A DNA stretch of 7,186 nt. Origin: JAAFHS01 sp031396505 (GTDB lineage Bacteria > Pseudomonadota > Alphaproteobacteria > Rhodobacterales > Rhodobacteraceae). Positions 1-5,150 of this stretch are shown in pieces. The translations under genes were made by a program, and so were the position numbers. The stretch lies in contig JANNKX010000297.1 in NCBI GenBank assembly GCA_031396505.1, positions 1 through 7,186 of the forward strand, in the 5' to 3' direction. Every line of letters begins with the position of its first letter. The first letter of the stretch is position 1. The notes beneath the pieces are model-generated. The model saw only the letters and a list, made by a program, of their open reading frames with translations, had not been told where the DNA came from and ran no database searches.

Positions 1-114
1 ACGCCCGCTGTCGCCACATTTGCAGATTTATCGCCCACAACTGACGGCCATTTCGTCGATCCTGACGCGGATCACGGGAAATGCGCTGATCGTCGGCGTG
101 ATGCTGGCGGTCTG
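1..114. repeat. Left arm of a 114-bp exact inverted repeat of sdhC
   Basis: Positions 1-114 on the plus strand are the exact reverse complement of positions 384-497, which lie inside sdhC; paired positions sum to 498. Identity stops at 115/383. The match begins at the first base of the window, so the arm may continue outside it. Read on the plus strand, the arm encodes SdhC residues from about Pro12 (near LQIYRP) to about Val45 (LAV) and then runs into antisense sdhD start sequence. Natural genes rarely hold such a perfect internal copy, so a fold-back chimera or misassembly is the simplest explanation; a real inverted duplication is the alternative. Confidence 0.95.
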
Positions 115-127
115 TCAGGTATCGCAT
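1..127 (-). CDS. sdhD: Succinate dehydrogenase membrane anchor SdhD, truncated by the inverted repeat
   Basis: Nine bases after the sdhC stop (TAG at 139-137), an ATG at 127-125 follows a GGGGG stretch. It opens with the codons for MRYLT, matching the SdhD start MRYLTDRK that I recall from Rhodobacteraceae. From base 114 downward the sequence is the inverted copy of sdhC, so the frame continues as meaningless antisense sequence to the window edge without a stop. Only about the first five to seven codons are genuine. SdhD normally supplies the second heme-b ligand and part of the quinone site of complex II. A real truncation would probably inactivate complex II unless another copy exists. The gene name rests on position after sdhC and on very few residues. 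Confidence 0.6.
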   Translation of the reverse strand, partial: MRYLTDRQHHADDQRISRDPRQDRRNGRQLWAINLQMWRQRA

Positions 128-136
128 GGAGGCCCC

Positions 137-520
137 CTAAACGATCAGAATGGTAAGGATGGTCAGCACGACCGACCCTATGACGCAGACCCAGCCCAGC
201 TTTTCCGCGGTGGGAATATCAAGCCCGTATCCCGCATCGAAAATCAGATGCCGCACACCCGCCAGCAAATGATACCACAGTGCCCATGCCGACCCGGTGA
301 ACACCAGATCGCCAAACCAGCTTGTCGCCACCGCATTTGCCGCATCGAAATAGCCATCCGATGTGGCGGCCGCCAGCAGCCACCAGACCGCCAGCATCAC
401 GCCGACGATCAGCGCATTTCCCGTGATCCGCGTCAGGATCGACGAAATGGCCGTCAGTTGTGGGCGATAAATCTGCAAATGTGGCGACAGCGGGCGTTCG
501 ACACGCTTGACCTCGGCCAT
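137..520 (-). CDS. sdhC: Succinate dehydrogenase cytochrome b556 subunit SdhC
   Basis: SdhC anchors complex II in the inner membrane and helps bind heme b and ubiquinone during succinate oxidation. The 127-residue protein has the usual family length. The signature RPLSPHLQIY lies at residues 9-18. Ser27 and Arg31 in SSILTRITG align with the quinone-site Ser27 and Arg31 of E. coli SdhC. His84 in WYHLLAGVRHL corresponds to the heme-ligand His84. Three hydrophobic segments lie near residues 35-52, 65-87 and 108-127. The residue between Leu29 and Arg31 is Thr where E. coli has His30. I start at ATG 520 because MAEVKRVERPLSPH is the usual N-terminus and GAAGGGA lies just upstream; an in-frame start at 562 would add 14 unconserved residues. 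sdhD follows after 9 bases. The paired operator at 680-712 lies about 160 bp upstream. Confidence 0.96.
   Translation of the reverse strand: MAEVKRVERPLSPHLQIYRPQLTAISSILTRITGNALIVGVMLAVWWLLAAATSDGYFDAANAVATSWFGDLVFTGSAWALWYHLLAGVRHLIFDAGYGLDIPTAEKLGWVCVIGSVVLTILTILIV
384..497. repeat. Right arm of the 114-bp inverted repeat (inside sdhC)
   Basis: This is the partner of the arm at 1-114. It lies wholly within the intact sdhC gene and reads as normal SdhC coding sequence, so this copy is the original one. The 269 bases between the arms (115-383) hold the rest of sdhC, its stop codon and the start of sdhD. Confidence 0.95.
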
Positions 521-713
521 GTGATTGTTCCCTTCGTCGCTGGCGAACCCGCCTCCTGACAACTGCGGGGGGCTCGCATCGATGTATTATTCGTATTAAT
601 AGCGGATATTTCACCCAAGTCACGCGGTCCAACGCCGCAGTTGCAGCATAATCTGGCAACTCAGGTCGATTTCCTTAACTTGTGATCACAGATTTTTCGC
701 CTGTGATCACAGA
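521..713. other. Intergenic region upstream of sdhC (leader and control region)
   Basis: These 193 bases lie between the lipoprotein gene and sdhC, both on the minus strand, and hold no credible gene. They contain the paired TGTGATCACA operator at 680-712 and, near sdhC, a GAAGGGA ribosome binding site (about 528-534). An AT-rich stretch at about 583-612 could hold the -10 region, for example TTGGGT with an AATACG-like box on the minus strand, but no promoter match is strong. An upstream control element here suggests that sdhCDAB has its own promoter. Confidence 0.7.
680..712. promoter_or_regulatory. Paired TGTGATCACA operator upstream of sdhC
   Basis: Two perfect 10-bp palindromes TGTGATCACA lie at 681-690 and 702-711, offset by exactly 21 bp. 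The second extends to a 12-bp palindrome, CTGTGATCACAG (701-712). The T-rich spacer includes TTTTT at 693-697. The same arrangement with the same 21-bp offset occurs upstream of sucC at 5151-5183. Repetition, symmetry and two-helical-turn spacing point to a site where two dimers of a transcription factor bind the same DNA face. The half-sites resemble CRP (TGTGA/TCACA) but lack the 6-bp gap, so this is not a standard CRP/FNR site. The arms could pair in RNA, but no U-tract follows on the minus strand, so it is not an intrinsic terminator. The regulator is unknown to me; CceR and AkgR are reported regulators of central carbon genes in alphaproteobacteria, and I cannot match their motifs from memory. 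Confidence 0.85.
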
Positions 714-1145
714 TCAACGCAATTTTTCCAGCACTTTGCCCAACGTGGAATCAAAGCTGAATTGCAAGATCACGCGCTGCCCGTTGATCAACGCGCTTTG
801 CACATACAGGCTGATCGGGCCTTGGCCACCGGGCAGTTGAAACAGGGTGATTTCCTGCACCAAGCCACCGACATCTTCGCGCTGCACCACGGTTGCGCAA
901 CTTTCAAACCCGTCAGGCACCCCCTCGGCAATACCAGCCATCAGCGCCACGCCATCCTCATTGGGCATCTGTGCGGCGGCAAGCGCAAAGAACCCGGCGT
1001 AATCACCACCCAGAAACGCGGTCTTGGCGGCCTCAAGCTCGGGGAACACGGTTGGCCCGGTAAAGGCACAAGCAGGCGTGGTCTGGGTGCAACCGGGCGA
1101 GGCGATACAGCAAACGATAACGGCGGCGCGCAAGGCTTTTGACAT
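714..1145 (-). CDS. Small putative lipoprotein of unknown function
   Basis: I do not recognise a named family. The 143-residue protein starts with a basic and hydrophobic leader, MSKALRAAVIVCCIASPGC, that fits a lipoprotein signal peptide. Cys19 would be the acylated residue, although Pro at -2 makes the lipobox atypical. The mature part is about 125 residues with no membrane segment, further cysteines at 26 and about 83, an Ala-rich helical stretch (about 35-60), and a probable beta-strand C-terminus (SLYVQSALINGQRVILQFSF). I chose ATG 1145 over the in-frame ATG at 1205 because AAAAGGA sits 8 bases upstream and because the signal peptide then begins at the start. It lies 63 bases after the DUF1737 gene on the same strand, so co-transcription is plausible. 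The stop codon lies two bases from the operator at 680-712. Likely periplasmic. Confidence 0.8.
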   Translation of the reverse strand: MSKALRAAVIVCCIASPGCTQTTPACAFTGPTVFPELEAAKTAFLGGDYAGFFALAAAQMPNEDGVALMAGIAEGVPDGFESCATVVQREDVGGLVQEITLFQLPGGQGPISLYVQSALINGQRVILQFSFDSTLGKVLEKLR

Positions 1146-1208
1146 GAAACGGGTCCTTTTCGATGCAATAGCCCTATCATGCAGGCCGCACCTATGGTCT
1201 GACAAGCC

Positions 1209-1412
1209 CTACTGTTCGTCCAGTTTCACTTCCGGCGCGTAATTTCCCGGCACCTCTTTCACCACCGCCTGGCCACAGCGCATGACGCCGCGCGCCGCAT
1301 CAAAGCCATAGGTCGGATCGCCCTGCAACACCCAGCCCTTGTTCAGCGCGGCCGTCACCTTGTGGCAAAAGGCGGATGTGTCGTCATCGGATAAAAAGCG
1401 ATACAGCTTCAC
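1209..1412 (-). CDS. DUF1737 domain-containing protein
   Basis: This 67-residue protein starts MKLYRFLSDDDTSAFCHKV. It contains LNKGWVLQGDPTYGFD (about 23-38) and CGQAVVKEV (46-54), and ends with LDEQ, the pattern I know from DUF1737, a small family of unknown function common in proteobacteria. It spans the whole domain and has no signal peptide or membrane helix, so it is probably cytoplasmic. The start is GTG at 1412, since no ATG in this frame lies close by. A G-rich stretch (CGGGGGCAG) about 8 bases upstream may serve as the ribosome binding site. The gap to the nnrU-like stop is only 13 bases, so the two are almost certainly co-transcribed and perhaps translationally coupled. Function cannot be read from the sequence. 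Confidence 0.85.
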   Translation of the reverse strand: MKLYRFLSDDDTSAFCHKVTAALNKGWVLQGDPTYGFDAARGVMRCGQAVVKEVPGNYAPEVKLDEQ

Positions 1413-1425
1413 GATGCTGCCCCCG

Positions 1426-1971
1426 TCATCCCCATGGCTGCACGCCGAGCCAGTTGTGAATGCCCATCACCACGCCCACAACGACAAGGGTTGCAATCAC
1501 GGTGGTGATTTCCTTGCGCACAGGCACGGGGCCGGGCGGAATCCAGTGGCGCGCGGCGCGGTTCAACACAATCACCTCGACGACGGCCCAGGCCAGCAGC
1601 CCGCCAAACAACACAATCGCCGCCAGATCGCCGTTCACCAGCAGATGTGCGACCGCCCATGTCTTGAACCCGGTCAATTGCGGATGGCGGATTTTCGTGG
1701 TGATCCAGGTTTTCGCACCGCTGGCGGCATAAAGGTAAAACGCAATGATCATCAGCAGGTTATTCACATGCGTCAGAAACGCGGGCGGCTGCCAGACGCC
1801 GATGAAATCCCCACCGCGATAGCCAATTACCATCAGCACGACAGCCAGCACCAAGGCGATGGTGACCAGTGCCTTGCCGGGATCGCCCAATCGCGCGCGG
1901 GCATCCGGGGCCACGCGTTTGAACAGATGTGCGGCCCACCACAGCCCAAGTCCAAGGATCAGCAATGTCAT
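1426..1971 (-). CDS. NnrU-like integral membrane protein
   Basis: The 181-residue protein is strongly hydrophobic, with likely membrane helices near residues 2-20, 33-52, 66-84, 103-137 (probably two) and 154-178. The start MTLLILGLGLWWAAHLFKR and the RHPQLTG motif at 95-101 followed by WAVAHLLVNGD are typical of the NnrU family. That family was named from a gene linked to nitric-oxide/nitrite metabolism in denitrifiers. No nitrite or NO reductase gene is visible here, so a denitrification role is not supported. RHPQ(L/Y)TG also occurs in isoprenylcysteine methyltransferase-like membrane enzymes, so a distant relation is possible. I start at ATG 1971, with AGGGA about 10 bases upstream; an in-frame GTG at 2043 would add 24 basic, non-hydrophobic residues. 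It is the first gene of the minus-strand series leading to sdhC. Confidence 0.87.
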   Translation of the reverse strand: MTLLILGLGLWWAAHLFKRVAPDARARLGDPGKALVTIALVLAVVLMVIGYRGGDFIGVWQPPAFLTHVNNLLMIIAFYLYAASGAKTWITTKIRHPQLTGFKTWAVAHLLVNGDLAAIVLFGGLLAWAVVEVIVLNRAARHWIPPGPVPVRKEITTVIATLVVVGVVMGIHNWLGVQPWG

Positions 1972-2174
1972 GGCGAAGGGTTCCCTGTGGCTGATGACGA
2001 TGCGTGCGACCTTGCCCGCAATTGCCGGCCGCCGCAACAGCACGCGCGGCTAGCACCACCGATCCGCGCGCGCGGTTAACCAATTCTTCGGATGCGGCGC
2101 GCAGGCTTTGCCCATGCAGCAGCACTTTCGCTGCGGCAAGAAGGCGGGCCAGCGCGGCCCCGGAAAGGTGCATG
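1972..2174. other. Divergent intergenic region between nnrU-like gene and secreted-protein gene
   Basis: About 200 GC-rich bases separate two divergently transcribed genes and should hold both promoters, but I see no convincing -35/-10 pair on either strand. An open minus-strand frame begins at an ATG at 2173 and has coding-like composition to about 2043, then runs on into the antisense-shifted part of the nnrU-like gene. I do not recognise its product and do not call it as a gene. TGCATGATGCA, a small palindrome at 2169-2179, spans the start codons of the plus-strand gene. Confidence 0.4.
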
Positions 2175-2489
2175 ATGCAACAGTTGTTCTTTGCCCTGTC
2201 GCTTGGCTTTGCCGGGCTGATCCTTGCAACCCAGGCAAGCCTTGCGCAAGCCGCGCAATGTGCGCCGCGTGATACGGTAACGGCACATCTGACCGACAAA
2301 TATGGTGAAACACGGCGCGGCATCGGCCTTGCAGGACAGGGTGCGGTGATGGAGGTTTATGCCGCCGATGCAACGGGCACATGGACCATCCTGATGACGC
2401 TGCCCAACGGCACCACCTGCATGATCGCCAGTGGTCAGGGCTACGAATCCACCAGCGAAGAATTGCCCGCCATGGGTGAACCGGCCTAA
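2175..2489 (+). CDS. Small secreted protein of unknown function
   Basis: The 104-residue protein begins with a clear signal peptide: a hydrophobic core (LFFALSLGFAGLILA) and a cleavage region ASLAQA, so signal peptidase I should cut after about residue 24 or 26. The mature protein of about 80 residues has just two cysteines, Cys29 and Cys82, which could form one disulfide in the periplasm. It contains the stretches KYGETRRGIGL, VMEVYAADATGTWTI and TTCMIASGQGYES. I recall similar unnamed proteins in Rhodobacteraceae but no function. I prefer the second of two adjacent ATGs: GGAAAGG at 2162-2168 is 6 bases from 2175 but only 3 from 2172; the choice changes one residue. A terminator-like structure follows, so it appears to be a single-gene unit, divergent from the nnrU-like gene. 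Confidence 0.82.
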   Translation: MQQLFFALSLGFAGLILATQASLAQAAQCAPRDTVTAHLTDKYGETRRGIGLAGQGAVMEVYAADATGTWTILMTLPNGTTCMIASGQGYESTSEELPAMGEPA

Positions 2490-2504
2490 GATCTGCGCCG
2501 TCAC

Positions 2505-2572
2505 GGGGGCGGCGTTCCGTGGCAACGCGGCCGCAGCGGGGGCTCGATGCCCCCCAAGGCCGCCCCCCTTTT
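2505..2572 (+). terminator. GC-rich nested hairpin with T-run after the secreted-protein gene
   Basis: GGGGGCGGC (2505-2513) can pair with GCCGCCCCC (2559-2567), followed at 2569-2572 by TTTT. Inside lies a second stem, GGGGGC (2538-2543) with GCCCCC (2549-2554) and loop TCGAT. A third pairing, GCGGCC (2527-2532) with GGCCGC (2558-2563), competes with the outer stem. The structure starts 16 bases after the stop codon at 2489. The short T-run next to a very stable stem fits a Rho-independent terminator for the plus strand. Confidence 0.65.
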
Positions 2573-2998
2573 CAAGTCAGCCCATCCCGGATCAGCGTGA
2601 TCGACATCACCAAAAGCGCCCCGGCATGCGGCGCCGTCCGCGGCAGATCGCCCTCCCTTTGCGTCAGGCTCCTACGCCCCCGGCCCGCATGTGGCGGCGC
2701 AGGGCTGGCCTATGGCGGACCAAAGATGCAGATTTGCAGTGGGCAGCCAGACATGTCGCAGGCTTTGACCCATCCGCGCACAGACGGACGGCGGGGGACG
2801 AAACAATCACAAACTCGTCAACCGCAGCACATCTACCTGATCCGGCACATCATCGCCTTGCTCTGCACGTCCCCCATTCGCGACACTGCATGTCGCTACG
2901 TCAACCACAAATCATTTGTCTGTGAGCTGGGTGGATGACCGTCAATCTGAATCAGACTGGCAGTGATCCAAGACAGGCAAGCCGTTCGTCATGTTGCG
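2573..2998. other. Long region without a convincing gene, upstream of mdh
   Basis: Open frames here are either overlapping plus-strand frames rich in Arg, Pro and Cys or short minus-strand frames without a good start. The best minus-strand piece ends in RTAPHAGALLVMSITLIRDGL with a stop at 2574-2572; it reads like the tail of a membrane protein but has no supported beginning, so it may be a decayed remnant or chance. Small inverted repeats occur, such as GCGACA/TGTCGC at 2880-2896 and TCTGA/TCAGA at 2946-2956. The mdh promoter may lie here, but no clear -35/-10 pair stands out. Confidence 0.5.
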
Positions 2999-3036
2999 TG
3001 TTGCGATTGATCGGGTGAACCCGGTCAATCGCAACA
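2999..3036 (+). promoter_or_regulatory. Long hairpin in the mdh leader (element A of a pair flanking mdh)
   Basis: Positions 2999-3015 pair with 3020-3036, giving a 17-bp stem closed by the tetraloop TGAA (3016-3019). The outer arms are TGTTGCGATTGA and TCAATCGCAACA; the inner part is CGGG/CCCG. The only non-Watson-Crick pair is T3011 with G3024, a G-U wobble in a plus-strand transcript but an A-C mismatch on the other strand, which hints that plus-strand RNA matters. No U-run follows, so it is not a terminator. It lies 125 bp before the mdh start. A related copy follows mdh at 4164-4208. It may be a leader RNA structure, a protein-binding palindrome or a dispersed palindromic repeat. Confidence 0.75.
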
Positions 3037-3161
3037 GGTTCATCGATTTGACCGCAGCCGAACGCACCCCTGATCACGCCGCATTGCAGCGGACTTGCGT
3101 AAAGGTCCGCGAAGGACTACGCCAATGCGCGACAATCAACCCGACCGAAGGATTTCTGAAC

Positions 3162-4124
3162 ATGGCCAGACCCCGGATTGCACTGATCGGCGCAGGACAG
3201 ATTGGCGGCACGCTTGCCCATCTGGCAGCACTCAAGGAACTTGGTGATGTTGTGTTGTTCGACATCTCCGAAGGCACCCCGCAGGGCAAGGCGCTGGATA
3301 TCGCGCAATCGGGCCCGTCAGAAGGCTTTGATGCCGAAGTGACCGGGACCAACGACTATGCCTTTCTGCGCCGCGCCGATGTCTGCATCGTCACCGCCGG
3401 TGTGCCGCGCAAACCGGGGATGAGCCGGGATGACCTGCTGGGCATCAACCTGAAAGTGATGAAAGCGGTGGGCGAGGGCATCAAGAAGCACTGCCCCAAT
3501 GCCTTTGTGATCTGCATCACCAACCCGCTGGACGCGATGGTCTGGGCCTTGCGCGAATTTTCCGGCCTGCCGCACAACCGCGTCGTCGGCATGGCGGGCG
3601 TGCTGGATTCGGCACGTTTCCGGCATTTCCTCAGCGTGGAATTCGGCGTGTCGATGCGCGATGTCACGGCCTTTGTGCTGGGCGGGCATGGCGATACGAT
3701 GGTGCCTTTGGTGCGCTATTCCACCGTGGCAGGCGTGCCGCTGCCCGATCTGGTGGCCATGGGCTGGACCACGCAGGAAAAACTGGATGCAATTGTGCAG
3801 CGCACGCGCGATGGCGGGGCCGAAATCGTGGGCCTTTTAAAAACCGGATCGGCGTTTTATGCGCCCGCAACGGCGGCAATCGAAATGGCCGAGGCCTATC
3901 TGAAAGACCAAAAACGCGTGTTGCCGGTGGCGGCCTATGCCAAGGGCGTGTTCGGTCTTGATGGGATGTATGTCGGCGTGCCGGTGGTGATCGGTGCCGG
4001 CGGGGTTGAACGTATTCTGGATATCAAGATGACCAAACCCGAACAGGCGATGTTCGACAAATCGGTCGAGGCGGTCAAAGGTCTGGTTGCGGCATGCAAG
4101 GCGATTGACCCCTCGCTTGCCTGA
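3162..4124 (+). CDS. mdh: Malate dehydrogenase (NAD-dependent, LDH-like type)
   Basis: Mdh oxidises malate to oxaloacetate with NAD+ in the cytoplasm, the last step of the TCA cycle. The 320-residue protein has the normal length for the alphaproteobacterial, lactate dehydrogenase-like type. The Rossmann dinucleotide motif is GAGQIGG (10-16), with Asp34 placed to bind the NAD ribose. The mobile-loop substrate residues are Arg83 (Arg marks MDH where LDH has Gln) and Arg89; Asn121 lies in TNPLDAM. Asp149 and His176 (GGHGDTM) form the catalytic pair, with Arg152 binding substrate. ATG 3162 is chosen because MARPRIALIGAG is the family N-terminus and GAAGGA (3147-3152) lies 9 bases upstream; an in-frame ATG at 2991 would add 57 unconserved residues. 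It is monocistronic by its own terminator. In many relatives sucC follows mdh; here an antiparallel hydrolase gene separates them. Confidence 0.97.
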   Translation: MARPRIALIGAGQIGGTLAHLAALKELGDVVLFDISEGTPQGKALDIAQSGPSEGFDAEVTGTNDYAFLRRADVCIVTAGVPRKPGMSRDDLLGINLKVMKAVGEGIKKHCPNAFVICITNPLDAMVWALREFSGLPHNRVVGMAGVLDSARFRHFLSVEFGVSMRDVTAFVLGGHGDTMVPLVRYSTVAGVPLPDLVAMGWTTQEKLDAIVQRTRDGGAEIVGLLKTGSAFYAPATAAIEMAEAYLKDQKRVLPVAAYAKGVFGLDGMYVGVPVVIGAGGVERILDIKMTKPEQAMFDKSVEAVKGLVAACKAIDPSLA

Positions 4125-4163
4125 TCCGTTTCTTTCGTGACAGCGGATCACCTGTGAATACCC

Positions 4164-4208
4164 GCGTGTTGCGTCTGATCGGCTGAACCAGGGTCAGACG
4201 CCACACGC
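4164..4208 (+). promoter_or_regulatory. Hairpin after mdh (element B of the pair flanking mdh)
   Basis: Positions 4164-4178 (GCGTGTTGCGTCTGA) pair with 4194-4208, giving 14 pairs and one mismatch (T4170/C4202) around a 15-base loop. It aligns with the hairpin at 2999-3036: TGTTGCG, TGATCGG, TGAACC, GGTCA, CGC and ACA appear in the same order in both, 31 of 39 columns identical by my hand alignment. Two stem pairs change together, A-T to T-A and T-A to C-G, keeping the stem. It starts 40 bases after the mdh stop and precedes the terminator at 4220-4250. It lacks a T-run itself. Confidence 0.7.
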
Positions 4209-4219
4209 TGGCGCATCCG

Positions 4220-4250
4220 GGCCACAGGGACAGGGTCCTTGTGGCCTTTT
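4220..4250 (+). terminator. Intrinsic terminator of mdh
   Basis: GGCCACAGGGAC (4220-4231) pairs with GTCCTTGTGGCC (4235-4246): a 12-bp stem with one G-T wobble, a three-base loop AGG and TTTT directly after it at 4247-4250. This is a good Rho-independent terminator on the plus strand. On the minus strand no T-run follows, so it probably does not end the convergent hydrolase gene, whose stop codon lies five bases beyond the T-run. Confidence 0.9.
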
Positions 4251-4254
4251 GCGT

Positions 4255-4962
4255 TCAGCGCTGCATCGCCAGAAAATCCGATACCGCCGCCCGTATTTCT
4301 GCCGCGCCATCCGGGTTTTGATCGTCACGCAATGCGCCAGAACCATGCGTCGCGTGTTGCGGTATCAGCTGTGTCGCAGGACCCGCGACCTTTGCCACGA
4401 TTGCGCTTGCAGCGGCGATTTCGCCCGCGTCGCTGGCTGATGATACGAAGACCGGTTGCACGACCCGCGCAGCGGCATCCCGCACAAGTGTCGCGTCGGC
4501 AAAGTATTCACCGGGTGAAAACGCCAGAACGGCATCGACGTCATCGGGATGATCGGCCGCCAGAACGAACACCAACCCTGCCGAGTAGCTTGATCCCCAG
4601 ATGATCGCCGCGCCTTGTCGCGCCCCGGCCCATGCCAGCGCCGCCTCAAGATCGGCGTAGGCTGCAAGGTAATCGCCGGTTGCTGCGGCGGCAGTCTGAT
4701 TGGCCGCACCATAGGCCGTTCCGCCGGACCGTTGATCAACTGCCAGCGTGTCGTATCCCGCCGCATTCAGTTCCGGTGCAACAGGGTCATATTCATGCAG
4801 GTTCGACCCCGCCTGATGAAACAGGATGATCACAGGACCCTTGCCGTCGCCGCGATAATCGGCATGGACCGTCACACCGTCCCCGGCGACAAAGCTGACC
4901 GCGTCTGCACGACACAGGGTTGGGCTGATGCAAAGGGCCGCCAGCCATAGGGTCATTCGCAT
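4255..4962 (-). CDS. Exported alpha/beta hydrolase, substrate unknown
   Basis: The 235-residue protein has a signal peptide (MRMTLWLAALCISPTLCRA, cleavage near 19-20) and then one alpha/beta-hydrolase domain, so it should act in the periplasm or outside the cell. The oxyanion region is LFHQAGSN (47-54). The nucleophile elbow WGSSYSAG (122-129) gives Ser127 in SYSAG as the likely nucleophile; the first Gly of the usual GxSxG is Ser here. Asp178 (VSSASDAGE) and His206 (HATHGSG, with His203 also possible) complete a plausible triad. It resembles the dienelactone-hydrolase-like group, but the substrate cannot be told. ATG 4962 is supported by AAGGA 8 bases upstream; a second ATG at 4956 follows two codons later. 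It is convergent with mdh and divergent from sucC, sharing the 4963-5289 control region with sucC. Confidence 0.88.
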   Translation of the reverse strand: MRMTLWLAALCISPTLCRADAVSFVAGDGVTVHADYRGDGKGPVIILFHQAGSNLHEYDPVAPELNAAGYDTLAVDQRSGGTAYGAANQTAAAATGDYLAAYADLEAALAWAGARQGAAIIWGSSYSAGLVFVLAADHPDDVDAVLAFSPGEYFADATLVRDAAARVVQPVFVSSASDAGEIAAASAIVAKVAGPATQLIPQHATHGSGALRDDQNPDGAAEIRAAVSDFLAMQR

Positions 4963-5150
4963 GTTTGTAGTCCTTGGTCTTGGTCCGGTCAGCGCGTTGC
5001 AAAACTGTAATCACGCGCCGTGCGCCAGACCAATCACATTATTGCGCATACCGACGCCCCACAGATGTTGGTGACATCTTCCGATCAGAGCGACGCGCCA
5101 CACCGCCGTTTTGCTGCGGCAACACCTATTCATGCGCAGGCGCAACCGTA

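Noticed and set aside
137..520. Thr30 of SdhC as a damaged quinone site
   Set aside because: E. coli has His at this position, but Ser27 and Arg31 are kept, and I believe Thr is normal in this bacterial group, so it is not evidence of lost function.
20..559. Plus-strand frame of 179 codons that begins like SdhC (MQIYRPQLTAIS)
   Set aside because: Its start is the inverted copy of sdhC at 1-114 and the rest is antisense to the intact sdhC gene; it is a product of the inverted repeat.
680..712. The paired palindrome as a Rho-independent terminator of the lipoprotein gene
   Set aside because: The arms can pair, but no U-run follows on the minus strand, and the same pair occurs upstream of sucC where no gene ends.
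1339..2079. 246-codon open plus-strand frame opposite the nnrU-like gene
   Set aside because: Its His-, Gln- and Pro-rich product is typical of the antisense of a GC-rich gene; the minus-strand membrane protein is clearly the real one.
2431..2938. Two overlapping plus-strand open frames across the terminator and gap
   Set aside because: Products rich in Arg, Pro and Cys, no ribosome binding site, start within or over the preceding gene and terminator, no recognisable family.
2991..3161. 57-codon in-frame N-terminal extension of Mdh
   Set aside because: The extension is unlike the family, crosses the 2999-3036 hairpin, and the start at 3162 has a good ribosome binding site and the standard N-terminus.
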